DNA from: Chersky-840 sp050011815
GTDB taxonomy: Bacteria; Actinomycetota; Acidimicrobiia; Acidimicrobiales; UBA8190
Assembly: GCA_050011815.1 (NCBI GenBank)
Contig: JBEKIJ010000004.1
Span: 62,001 to 126,000 of the forward strand
Reading direction: 5' to 3'
DNA: 64,000 nucleotides
In this document: piece after piece, positions 43,945 to 52,446 of the stretch
Layout: each line of letters starts with the position of its first letter
Position numbering within the stretch: position 1 is the stretch's first letter
Notes under the pieces: model-generated
The model's database searches: none
Told to the model about the DNA's origin: nothing
The model's input: only the letters and a program-made list of their open reading frames with translations
Translations under genes and position numbers: made by a program

Positions 43945-44793
43945 CTATCCCTCCAGCAGGGCTCGCGCCTCGGCGTCGAGGACGACGTCCTCCACGGCAA
44001 GGTTCTCCTCGAGGTGGGCGGGGGACGAGGTCCCCGAGATGAGAAGGACGGTTGGGCCCTGGTCGAGGAGCCAGGCCTGGGCCACCTGGGCGGGAGTCAC
44101 ACCGAGGTGGGTCGCGGCGGCCCGCACGTTGGGTGCGTTCAGGACGGGGCGGTCGGCGTCGAAGGCGGAGCCGAGGGGGAAGAACGGCACGAAGGGGACG
44201 CCGTCGGAGTTGCAGGTGTCGAGGAGGTATTGGTGGGTCCGGTCGATGATGTTGTAGGCGTTCTGCACACACGCCACCTCGCCTTGCCGCCGAGCGGCGT
44301 CGTACTCGCCCACCTCGACGTTGCTCAGCCCCACGGCGCCGATCAGGCCCTCGGCCTGCATAGCGAACATGGCGTCGAGTTGCTCGGTCAGTGGCACGTC
44401 GGTCTCGGGGTGGCGCCGCAGGTTGACCACCGCGATGCGGTCGAGCTCAAGGGTGCGCAGGTTCGCCTCCACCCCGGCGCGCAGCTCCTCGGGTGTCTGC
44501 GCGCCGAGCCACCCGCCAAGGTCGTCGCGGGCAGCCCCCACCTTGGACACGATGACCAGGTCGTCGGGGTAAGGGTGGAGGGCAGCGTGGATGAGCTCGT
44601 TGGCCACAACCGGCCCGTAGAATTGTGCCGTATCGATGTGGTTGACGCCGGCGTCCACCACCCGACGCAGCAGGGCCACGGCTTGGTCCCGATCGGCAGG
44701 CGGGCCGAACACGCCCGGCCCCGGCAGCTGCATGGCGCCGAAGCCCACGCGTCGCACGGGGACGCCGGCGAGCACGACGGGATCGAGTGCCAT
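43945..44793 (-). CDS. Aldo/keto reductase
   Basis: 282 residues. The AKR tetrad is visible: Asp and Tyr in HIDTAQFYG, Lys in IVSKVG, His in VVNLRRHPE. VGFGAMQLPGPG is the N-terminal loop and SGTSSPAHLEENL the NADPH-binding end. Slightly short but complete. NADPH-dependent carbonyl reduction; substrate unknown. Confidence 0.9.
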   Translation of the reverse strand: MALDPVVLAGVPVRRVGFGAMQLPGPGVFGPPADRDQAVALLRRVVDAGVNHIDTAQFYGPVVANELIHAALHPYPDDLVIVSKVGAARDDLGGWLGAQTPEELRAGVEANLRTLELDRIAVVNLRRHPETDVPLTEQLDAMFAMQAEGLIGAVGLSNVEVGEYDAARRQGEVACVQNAYNIIDRTHQYLLDTCNSDGVPFVPFFPLGSAFDADRPVLNAPNVRAAATHLGVTPAQVAQAWLLDQGPTVLLISGTSSPAHLEENLAVEDVVLDAEARALLEG

Positions 44794-44901
44794 GAGACGG
44801 TCAATCTAGTGGTGCCGTCGGGGGCCCCGATGCCAGCTGTCGATGCGTCTCAGTTCAGGCCCCGAAGGGACGCCTAACCTTCCGGACCCGATCCGACCTG
44901 T

Positions 44902-45333
44902 ATGCGTTTCTCGCTGGCCCGGTCGGCCGACGTGCTGGACTCCATCGCCCTCTCGACGGTGTCGATCACCGCCGGAATCGACTCAGAGGCTTTCTTCACC
45001 GGGTTTGTCGATGCGACTCCACCGATTTACCTAGGGGTCTCGACTAGGTGGATGGGTTCGGGGTGGGATTGTGGGTGGGTGGGCCATCGACATAACCCTT
45101 CCGACCTGGAAAGACAACAGTCCGGGCGAGGTCAATTCCCACGCTGTTGTCTCCGATTTCCCATACACGTACTGGCCCAATCAAATGGGAAAGCCCTGGT
45201 GACGTACCGGATAAGACTCGTGACACCCACGGCTGGTCTTCCACCTGGCTGGCACGTTGCACAGGGACGAAGGCAAGCGCTCGACGGAGGCTGCCCAAGA
45301 TCGCACCGACGCGGCCATGAGGCAACGGAGTAG
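44902..45333 (+). CDS. Possible truncated gene running into a repeat
   Basis: The first ~45 codons (MRFSLARSADVLDSIALST...) have strong coding composition, but the frame then enters interspersed-repeat copy B (45054 on) and loses it. It may be a gene whose 3' part was replaced by the repeat. No ribosome-binding site seen. Confidence 0.25.
   Translation: MRFSLARSADVLDSIALSTVSITAGIDSEAFFTGFVDATPPIYLGVSTRWMGSGWDCGWVGHRHNPSDLERQQSGRGQFPRCCLRFPIHVLAQSNGKALVTYRIRLVTPTAGLPPGWHVAQGRRQALDGGCPRSHRRGHEATE
45054..45232 (+). repeat. Interspersed repeat, copy B
   Basis: Starts with a G-rich tract (GGG runs at 45054-45083), then GGGCCATCGACATAACCC at 45081, core TTCCCACGCTGTTGTCTCCG 55 bases later, CCCTGG 37 bases after the TTTCCC end, and GACACCCACGG at the 3' end. 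In the gap between divergent genes. Confidence 0.8.
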
Positions 45334-45398
45334 CAAGTTCACACACCTGACATGCGCCGGTAGCGATACGTTCACGAACCTGGACCAGGCTGGGTGGG

Positions 45399-46205
45399 AT
45401 GCTGGTCCGGGTCGGCTGCGAGATCGAGTACGAGACAGCGCAGAGAACGCCGTCGCTGTGGCAGGTGCGACCACGTTCTAACCTCGAACAGCAGGTCGTC
45501 ACCGAAACCTGGGAGCCTCCCGCCTCGGTTCGGACGTACTTCGATGCCTACGGCAACGCTTGTGACCGCCTCACCTTGCCGGCGGGCCGATCGGTACTGC
45601 GCTATGACGCCACTGTCGATGTGCCGCCGAGCTTCGACGATGCCGACAAAGGCGCGACCCAGAGCGCCATCGAAGACTTGCCCGACGAGGCCTTCGTGTA
45701 CCTGCTCCCGAGTCGGTTCTGCTGGCCCGACCTGCTTCATGACTCAGCGTGGGAGTTGTTCGGCTTGGTGGAACCAGGGTGGACCCAGGTCCAGGCCGTA
45801 TGCGACTGGCTTCACGATCAGATCCGTTACGAGCCTGGCGCCAGCACAGCTCTTACCACCGCTCACGATGTATGGGAGTCACGCTCAGGTGTGTGTCGCG
45901 ACATCACCCAGCTTGGCATCACCTTGTGTCGGGCTCTCAACGTTCCTGCCCGATACGTTGCCGGGTACCTGCCCGACATCGCCGTGATCCCACCTGAGCT
46001 TCCCATGGACTTCTGCTCCTGGTTCGAGGTTTGGCTTGAAGGCCGGTGGTGGACTTGCGACCCCCGCAACAACGAGCCGCGTATCGGGCGGGTGGTGATC
46101 GCACGAGGTCGAGATGCCCTCGACACCGCCATGATCACCACCTGGGGGGCAGCCCGGCTCAGGGTGATGACGGTGTGGGCTGATGAGCTCCGAGATTCGG
46201 GCTAA
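45399..46205 (+). CDS. Transglutaminase-like cysteine protease-fold protein
   Basis: 268 residues. SRSGVCRDITQLG holds the nucleophilic Cys (about 166) and CDPRNNEPRIG the Asp region. The intermediate motif, usually D-F-H-A-W, is MDFCSWFEVW, so the usual His position is occupied by Cys (related proteins show Ser here too, from memory). N-terminal beta region typical of COG1305 proteins. Could be a peptidase, a transglutaminase-like amide hydrolase or a catalytically altered member. Confidence 0.85.
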   Translation: MLVRVGCEIEYETAQRTPSLWQVRPRSNLEQQVVTETWEPPASVRTYFDAYGNACDRLTLPAGRSVLRYDATVDVPPSFDDADKGATQSAIEDLPDEAFVYLLPSRFCWPDLLHDSAWELFGLVEPGWTQVQAVCDWLHDQIRYEPGASTALTTAHDVWESRSGVCRDITQLGITLCRALNVPARYVAGYLPDIAVIPPELPMDFCSWFEVWLEGRWWTCDPRNNEPRIGRVVIARGRDALDTAMITTWGAARLRVMTVWADELRDSG

Positions 46206-46339
46206 CTGTCAGCCCCAGAAGCCCGGGCTGTTCCCCGGACGTATCAGCTTGCAATCTGGGTAGGTCAGCTGGGTTTGTCAATGCGTTGCAGCCGGCCGGG
46301 AGTGGTACACCCGACGCGGTGCTCGCTATAGCGGTTTGC

Positions 46340-47368
46340 CTATGAGGTCGCCGGGATACGCCACAGGTCGATGCCGCCGTCGACAGCGTAGCGATCAATG
46401 GCGACGAGTTCATCGGACGTGAAATCGAGTTGGGCAAGAGCGCTGACGTTCTGCTCGAGTTGGGTCACGCTGCTGGCGCCGATCAACACGGATGTCACTC
46501 GAGGGTCACGCAAGGCCCAGGCGATGGCCATCTGCGCGAGTGACTGGCTTCGACCCCGGGCGATGTCGTTGAGGGCCCGGATGCGGGCGAGGTTGTCGTT
46601 GTTGAGCATGTCGTGAGTGAGCGATCCGCCCTGAGAAGCTCTCGAGCCTTGGGGGATGCCATTGAGGTATCGGTCGGTGAGCAGGCCTTGAGCCAAGACG
46701 GAGAAAGCGATGCAACCGATACCTTCACCGCCGAGAACATCGAGGAGGCGGTCTTCGATCCATCGGTTGAGCATCGAGTACGAAGGTTGGTGAATGAGCA
46801 GAGGGGTACCGAGCTCACGGAGGATGGTGACAGCGTCGGCCGTGCGTTGGTCGGAATACGAGGAGATCCCGACGTAGAGGGCTTTGCCGGAGGTCACGGC
46901 GGTGTGGAGGGCACCGAGAGTCTCCTCGAGGGGAGTCAGGGGGTCGTAATGATGGTGATAGAAGATGTCGACGTAATCGAGCCCGAGACGCCGCAGGCTC
47001 TGGTCGAGGCTGGCGAGGAGGTACTTGCGGGAGCCGAGGTCGCCGTATGGTCCCGGCCACATATCCCACCCGGCCTTGGTGGAGATGACCAGCTCGTCGC
47101 GGAGTTGGCGGAAGTCCTCGTGCAGGATGCGGGCGAAGTTGGTCTCGGCGCTGCCGTACGGGGGTCCATAGTTGTTGGCCAGATCGAAATGGGTGATGCC
47201 CAAGTCGAAGGCTCGGCGCACGATTGCGCGTTGAATGTCGATAGGCCGGTCGTCGCCGAAGTTCTGCCACAGTCCGAGTGACACCGCGGGCAGTAGGAGT
47301 CCACTGCGCCCGCAGCGGCGATAGGTCATGGACCGGTAGCGGTCCCTTTCGGGGTGGTAGCTGGTCAT
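46340..47368 (-). CDS. Aldo/keto reductase, YghZ-like
   Basis: 342 residues. HFDLANNYGPPYGSAE carries the Asp and Tyr, ISTKAG the Lys and FYHHHYDP the His; the GPPYGSAE stretch marks the YghZ/Kv-beta subgroup, which reduces L-glyceraldehyde 3-phosphate and other aldehydes. IGASSVTQLEQN is the NADPH end. Convergent with the transglutaminase-like gene. Confidence 0.92.
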   Translation of the reverse strand: MTSYHPERDRYRSMTYRRCGRSGLLLPAVSLGLWQNFGDDRPIDIQRAIVRRAFDLGITHFDLANNYGPPYGSAETNFARILHEDFRQLRDELVISTKAGWDMWPGPYGDLGSRKYLLASLDQSLRRLGLDYVDIFYHHHYDPLTPLEETLGALHTAVTSGKALYVGISSYSDQRTADAVTILRELGTPLLIHQPSYSMLNRWIEDRLLDVLGGEGIGCIAFSVLAQGLLTDRYLNGIPQGSRASQGGSLTHDMLNNDNLARIRALNDIARGRSQSLAQMAIAWALRDPRVTSVLIGASSVTQLEQNVSALAQLDFTSDELVAIDRYAVDGGIDLWRIPATS

Positions 47369-47540
47369 GTCGTCGGCTGCTCCATCTCGGTGCCGGGGAC
47401 GAATCTATTCGCTGGATGCCGGGATCAGCACACCGAACTGGGGCTGGCCTTTGATCACGAGTCGAATCGGCCTTGTCGGGCAGGGTGATGCTTTGCCCTT
47501 AAGCACTTGGATCCGCTTGCTCGCGCATCATCGTCGTTAT

Positions 47541-48428
47541 TCATCGCCCTCCCCACTTCTGTTCGAGTGTGCCCGTCACGACGGTCACGTCCTGGTGGCC
47601 GAGGCCCTGATCGACGGCCTGCTGCCACTCGTCGGCCAAGCATGCAAGGGCACCGAGGCGACCATCTGCCGCCTGCTCAGCGAGGCGTACATCCTTTAGA
47701 GCGAGGGAAAGTGCGAATTGAGCCGAGAAATCACCCTTGGCGACCCGCTTCAACTTGGCTTCCTGCCAAGGAGACACGAGCGGGTTTCCTTCGAGGGCGT
47801 CTACGACCTCGTCGGGCTCGAGCCCTAGGCCACGAGCGAGTGCCACGGAGGCGGCCACCGCTTCCGCCGCAAAGGCGAGCCATGTGTTGGCGACAAGCTT
47901 GAGTCGAGTACCACTCCCTGCGCTGCCGGCCCAGATCGTGCGCTGACCCAGGGCGTCGAACAGAGGTGTGACTCGCGCCCTGGCCCCGTCGGGCCCTGAC
48001 GCGAAGATTGTCAGTTGACCGGTTTCGGCGGGGTCCTTACTTCCCGACACCGGCGCGTCGAGCAAGATCACGTCGGGACGCTCCGCCGCCACCATCGCTG
48101 CCACGCGCTCGATCCCAGCAACGCCGATGGTACTCATCTGCACCAGAATCGCACCCGGAGCAAGCGCAGCGAGCACTCCCTCGTCGCGTGCAACGGAGAT
48201 GACGGCATCGGTATCGCTCACCATCGTGATGACGATCGCCGCGGACCTCGCTGCGTCTACAGCCGTTGGAGCTACTTGCGCGCCGACCTTTTCGAGGTCT
48301 CGAGTGGCTTCTTGATTACGGTTCCAGACCATCGTCGGAATCCCTGCGCGCCGCGCCGAGATTGCCATCCCATGACCCATGGTGCCGATGCCGAGAACGG
48401 CAACCGGCTCGGGTTTGTCGTCTGCCAT
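47541..48428 (-). CDS. 3-Hydroxyisobutyrate dehydrogenase-family protein
   Basis: 295 residues from ATG 48428 with GGAGGG upstream. VLGIGTMGHGMA is the Rossmann glycine motif, DAPVSGSKDPAETGQL the substrate loop, and the catalytic Lys is in GTRLKLVANTWL. Beta-hydroxyacid dehydrogenases oxidise 3-hydroxy acids with NAD(P). Divergent from the MFS exporter. Confidence 0.92.
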   Translation of the reverse strand: MADDKPEPVAVLGIGTMGHGMAISARRAGIPTMVWNRNQEATRDLEKVGAQVAPTAVDAARSAAIVITMVSDTDAVISVARDEGVLAALAPGAILVQMSTIGVAGIERVAAMVAAERPDVILLDAPVSGSKDPAETGQLTIFASGPDGARARVTPLFDALGQRTIWAGSAGSGTRLKLVANTWLAFAAEAVAASVALARGLGLEPDEVVDALEGNPLVSPWQEAKLKRVAKGDFSAQFALSLALKDVRLAEQAADGRLGALACLADEWQQAVDQGLGHQDVTVVTGTLEQKWGGR

Positions 48429-48646
48429 GAGTCCCTCCTGGTCGATTGCTTGTAGGCCGTGGTCTCCATCAGCATCGCGCTGCTCCGACTGCCGCGCTTC
48501 AGGTCTCGACGGCCGCGGCCGCCATGATGACCGCGAGGCTGGTAGACGCCCAACTCGTCGGCTATCCCCATCTGGTCGGCGCTGCACCCACTAGGTGCCA
48601 TAGCCTGACGTCGCAGGTCCTGCCACGATCTGAGGGTGCGGGCGTG

Positions 48647-50239
48647 ATGGCTGAAGGGCAGACAACTTCGTCGACGTGGGCTCCCCTTCGCATCGCCGTC
48701 TTTCGCTGGCTTTGGCTTGCATCGCTCGTCAGCAACGTTGGCGCCTGGATGCAGACCGTCGGCGCCCAGTGGTTCCTCGTCCACGCCGCCCATGCCGCGA
48801 TCCTTGTGGCGCTCGTCCAAACCGCCGACATGCTCCCCGACGTCATGTTCGGCATCGTCGGAGGCGTGCTGGCAGACACGCTCGATCGACGACGATTGCT
48901 GATGGCGGTGCAAGGGGGCCTCGTCATCGCTGCCTCGGCGCTGGCGGCGCTCACGATCGCCGGCCGTATGTCGCCTGCGCTGCTTCTCATGTTCACGTTC
49001 GTGATAGGCACCGGGTCGGTCTTGGTGACCCCCGCTTACCAGTCCCTCGTGCCCGAGCTCGTTCCACGCGACAAGATCCCGGCAGCCGCACAGCTCAGCT
49101 CCATCAACGTCAACCTCGCCAGGGCGATCGGGCCCGCCATCGCCGGAATCCTGATCGCGTACATCGGCGTAGGGCCGGTCTTTGCCGTAAATGCGGCAAC
49201 GTTCCTCGTCTACGGCGTCGTGGTCGCTCTGTGGCGGCCGAGCCCTGACACCGTCCCGCAGATCCCTGAGCGCTTCGTGTCGGCCCTTCGGGCCGGCGGG
49301 CGATACGTCCGTTACTCGCCCGTGGTCCGTCGGATCCTGCTTCGAGCCAGTCTCTTTCTTGTCCCGGCCAGCGCGCTGTGGGCACTCCTGCCGCTCGTGG
49401 CGAGCCGCCGCCTCGGACTCGGCTCAGGCGGGTACGGGCTGCTGCTTGGCGCCCTCGGAGTTGGGGCCATCGTGGGAGCCTCGGTGCTCTCCAAGGCGCG
49501 CGCCCGGGTGTCGCCGAATGCGCTCATCGAACTGATCGGTGCGGTGTTCGCGGTTGCGCTTGTGGCGTTAGTCTTGGTGCGGTCGACCCCTGTGGTCGTC
49601 ATTGTCCTGCTCCCCGCCGGCATGGCGTGGGTCGGGATGCTGGCGACGGTTAACACAGTGCTGCAGCTCTTCTTGCCCCGCTGGGTGCGGGCGCGGGGGC
49701 TGTCTGTCTACCAGATGGTGCTCTTTGGGGCGCAGGGCTTCGGAGCATTGGCGTGGGGGGCGCTGGCCGACGCGTCGGGACTCACCGTGGCGTTCCTCGT
49801 CGCCGCGGGGCTGATGATTCTCGGCGCGGTATCGGTTCGCGTCTGGCCGTTGGTCGACACCGTGAACATGGACCGGCGACCGGTCGCTCGGCCCGATCCG
49901 GATGTGGCACTGGATCCCGAGGCAGACTCGGGACCAGTGGTGGTACGGACGGTCTACACAATCGCGGCCGATCGTGAGCCCGACTTCATGCGCGGCATGC
50001 ATCGTGTTCGCGAAATGCGGCTTCGGACCGGCGCCACTCAGTGGGGGTTGTTCCGCAATGGCGAGCGACGGGGTGAATTCGAGGAGATATTCGTGGTGGC
50101 GTCATGGGACGAGCACATGCGCCAGCACAGAGAGCGGATGACTGCGACCGATTTCGCTTACGAAGAGCAGGCAAAGGCGCTTTCCGAGACGCCCCCGGAA
50201 ACGTGGCATCTTCTACCTACAGACCTCGACGAGAAGTAA
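48647..50239 (+). CDS. MFS_3-family exporter with extra C-terminal domain
   Basis: 530 residues from ATG 48647 (GTG 48644 is adjacent). Twelve helices; FRWLWLASLVSNVGAWMQTV is the typical EntS/MFS_3 start and GGVLADTLDRRRLL the loop 2-3 motif A. Residues about 430-530 form a soluble domain (VVRTVYTIAADREPDFM ... RQHRERMTATD) resembling antibiotic-biosynthesis-monooxygenase-like domains. Likely a drug or metabolite exporter. A fragment of its 3' end is found at 34819-34853. Confidence 0.88.
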   Translation: MAEGQTTSSTWAPLRIAVFRWLWLASLVSNVGAWMQTVGAQWFLVHAAHAAILVALVQTADMLPDVMFGIVGGVLADTLDRRRLLMAVQGGLVIAASALAALTIAGRMSPALLLMFTFVIGTGSVLVTPAYQSLVPELVPRDKIPAAAQLSSINVNLARAIGPAIAGILIAYIGVGPVFAVNAATFLVYGVVVALWRPSPDTVPQIPERFVSALRAGGRYVRYSPVVRRILLRASLFLVPASALWALLPLVASRRLGLGSGGYGLLLGALGVGAIVGASVLSKARARVSPNALIELIGAVFAVALVALVLVRSTPVVVIVLLPAGMAWVGMLATVNTVLQLFLPRWVRARGLSVYQMVLFGAQGFGALAWGALADASGLTVAFLVAAGLMILGAVSVRVWPLVDTVNMDRRPVARPDPDVALDPEADSGPVVVRTVYTIAADREPDFMRGMHRVREMRLRTGATQWGLFRNGERRGEFEEIFVVASWDEHMRQHRERMTATDFAYEEQAKALSETPPETWHLLPTDLDEK

Positions 50240-50250
50240 GGATTTCTGAG

Positions 50251-50520
50251 CGGGGATGAGGTCCTCGGTTTCGTCGACACCAGAAGCAGCCACGCGGAGT
50301 TGGTGGTCGCCGGTGTCGACAACCTCGTGGCTCGCCCGAGCGGGGCCAAGACCGACGGGAGCGCCGCTGCCGCTAACACCGACGTACTGGACGAGCTGGC
50401 CGGGTTGATCGCCCGGGGACGTCTTGAGATCCCCATCGCCAAGACCTGACCAACGTGCGCGAGGCCTACCGAGATCTCGAGCAGCGTCACACGCTGGGCA
50501 AGATCCTCCTCTTACCCTGA
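50251..50520 (+). pseudogene. Quinone oxidoreductase relic
   Basis: Fragment of the gene at 34956-35876: 92 bases identical to 35207-35298, then a 392-base deletion, then the 3' part with a further 7-base deletion (TACCCCC missing after AAGACC) and an out-of-frame ending. No start codon or intact Rossmann domain remains. Confidence 0.9.
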
Positions 50521-50838
50521 CCGCAGCCCGAGGGCACCCTGGCATCGTTCCTCGCGCGCCCGTGAGGAGCCACCGCGTCCCTGTCGCACCGAATTCGTAG
50601 AAGTCGGAAGGAAGTACCGCCAAGCGTGACGATGGCGCCCGTGCTTGATGGCCAAATGGGCGCCGGACAAGCGTTCGGGCGCGCCTTGGCTGAGCTTGGA
50701 GGCCTGCAGACAAGGCAGATCAGGCCCCAGTCAAGCGCTTCAGGGACGGAGGGTGACGAAGAGGCCGGCTTTGGTTCTGGATTCCCGTGGCGAATGCCCG
50801 TCTCGCCGGGGTTTTGTCGAAGTCCAAGACAAGGTGAC
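50251..50838. repeat. Segmental duplication, copy 2
   Basis: Matches 35207-36193 as described there, ending just before an interspersed-repeat copy with its G-rich tract (50901-51073). The shared end encodes on the minus strand RESRTKAGLFVTLRP in both copies, but there is no hydrolase gene here. Confidence 0.9.
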
Positions 50839-50900
50839 TCTGATGGGGTTCCTAGGTGGGTTTAGGTAGGTATTTGGGTGGGTGGTGGGTGCGAGAGTGC

Positions 50901-51073
50901 GTGGGTGGGTGGGTGGGTGGGCTGCCGACAAAACCCTTTCATCAGGCACTGAGGGCGTTACGCAGGCACCATTTCCCACGCTATGACCCTCGATTTCCCA
51001 CGCCTTTGTGGACGCAATTACATTGCGAGCTCCCAGGCCGGAGTGACTGGACGAGATTCTCGGCACCCGCCGG
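50901..51073 (+). repeat. Interspersed repeat, copy C
   Basis: G-tract GTGGGTGGGTGGGTGGGTGG, then GGGCTGCCGACAAAACCC (50919), core TTTCCCACGCTATGACCCTC at 50972 (53 bases later), TTTCCCA, CCCAGG 38 bases on, and CTCGGCACCCGCCGG at the end. Between the quinone reductase relic and the VOC gene. Confidence 0.85.
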
Positions 51074-51413
51074 ATGCGATTCTCAGCACCTCAGAAGTGC
51101 GGTTCGTTGTGCGCCGATGGCCGACGGCTTAGCGCGGCGATCGGATGGCGGTCGCTACCGCTGGCGACCCAGCAGCCAGGAGAACAGTCGGTGCGCTTCC
51201 TCGACGCGGCGCGTGCCGAAGCCGGCTCTCCGATCTCGCAGCGAGACCGGAAGCGATGCTCCGGGCCCGGCCAGGAGGATGACTGCCCGCCGGGCGGCCA
51301 TCCCGAGAAGAACGGCGCCTGCCAGCATCACGACACTTTTCGCACGCTGGCGACGACATGAGTATTCTGCGACCGAGGGATGGCCAACCTTCTTCTGGAA
51401 CAGGAGGAACGAA
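51074..51413. other. Intergenic upstream of the VOC gene
   Basis: 340 bases. No protein-like frame with a start. Presumably carries the promoter of the VOC gene, whose CAGGAGGAACG ribosome-binding site is at its end. Confidence 0.4.
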
Positions 51414-52190
51414 ATGCCCGAGTTCGCCTCTTTTGCCCCCGGAACTCCCTCGTGGGTCGACCACGCCGCCAAGGACTTGGCTGGCTCCAACTCCTTCTAC
51501 AGCAGCCTCTTCGGGTGGGAGGCCGAAGATCAGGGCGAGGAAATGGGCCACTACACCCTGATGCGCAAAGGCGGGAAAACCGTGGCCGGGAACATGGGAC
51601 TCATGATGGAGGGTCAGCCGAGCGCATGGGTTACCTACGTCTCGGTGGAAGACGCCGATGCAACCGTCGATCTTGCCAAGAAGGCCGGAGCCACCGTGTT
51701 TGTCGAACCGACCGACGTGACGGATATCGGACGCATGGCGGTGTTTACCGACCCGACCGGAGCTGCCATCGGCATTTGGCAGCCGAAGGCGTTCAAAGGG
51801 GCGGAATTGGTCAACGAGCCAGGTTCTTTCGCCTGGAACGAATTGAACACGCGTGACTTGCCGGCAGCCAAGGGCTTCTACACAGACGTATTTGGCTGGA
51901 CGCCCAACGACCTCGACATGGACGGCATGAGGTACACCGAGTGGAAGCTTGGGGAGAAGTCGATCGCGGGGATGATGACGATGCCTGACATGGTGCCTTC
52001 TGAGGTGCCGGCCCACTGGCTCGTGTACTTCGGGACTGAGGACACTGACGCCACCGCTGCGATGGCGAGTGGGCTCGGTGCTGTGACCGTGGTGCCGCCG
52101 ACGGACATTCCTCCCGGGCGTTTCGCCGTGCTCATGGACCCCGACGGCGCCGCCTTCGCCGTGATCAAGATGGCGCCGACTTCCTCCTGA
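51414..52190 (+). CDS. Double VOC/glyoxalase-fold protein (Cfp30B-like)
   Basis: 258 residues from ATG 51414 with GGAGG at ideal spacing. Two VOC modules: residues 1-125 (GTPSWVDHAAKDLAGSNSFY, VFTDPTGAAIGIWQ) and 130-258 (SFAWNELNTRDLPAAKGFYT, FAVLMDPDGAAFAVIK). The organisation and motifs match mycobacterial Rv0577/Cfp30B. Function uncertain: methylglyoxal or other small-molecule binding is possible. Confidence 0.92.
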   Translation: MPEFASFAPGTPSWVDHAAKDLAGSNSFYSSLFGWEAEDQGEEMGHYTLMRKGGKTVAGNMGLMMEGQPSAWVTYVSVEDADATVDLAKKAGATVFVEPTDVTDIGRMAVFTDPTGAAIGIWQPKAFKGAELVNEPGSFAWNELNTRDLPAAKGFYTDVFGWTPNDLDMDGMRYTEWKLGEKSIAGMMTMPDMVPSEVPAHWLVYFGTEDTDATAAMASGLGAVTVVPPTDIPPGRFAVLMDPDGAAFAVIKMAPTSS

Positions 52191-52291
52191 CCAGCGTGCG
52201 GGCCCGTTGGCCCAGGGACCTTTTACTCCTGTCGGTCGTTCCTCCGGTCACCGATCCTCCTCGTGCGTACGTGCGTTGTGTGCGTGCCTTT

Positions 52292-52446
52292 GAGTTGTCG
52301 ACACAACTCCTCTGACGTGGTGGGAGGGTTGCCTAACTTGCGCTTGTTCCCATGCTGTTCCTCTCGATATCCCACATATCTGTGGTCGCAATCAAGACGT
52401 CACATCCCAGGTCAGCGTGCCATATGCGTTCTTGGCGCCCGCAGGG
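52292..52446 (+). repeat. Interspersed repeat, copy D
   Basis: GAGTTGT-CGAC-ACAACTC (52292-52309) is a perfect hairpin with paired substitutions relative to the GGGYTGT/ACAACCC form. The core GTTCCCATGCTGTTCCTCTC starts 54 bases later at 52346, CCCAGG follows 38 bases after the end of GATATCCC, and TTGGCGCCCGCAGGG closes it. It overlaps the last 35 bases of the gene at 52412-53776. Confidence 0.8.
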
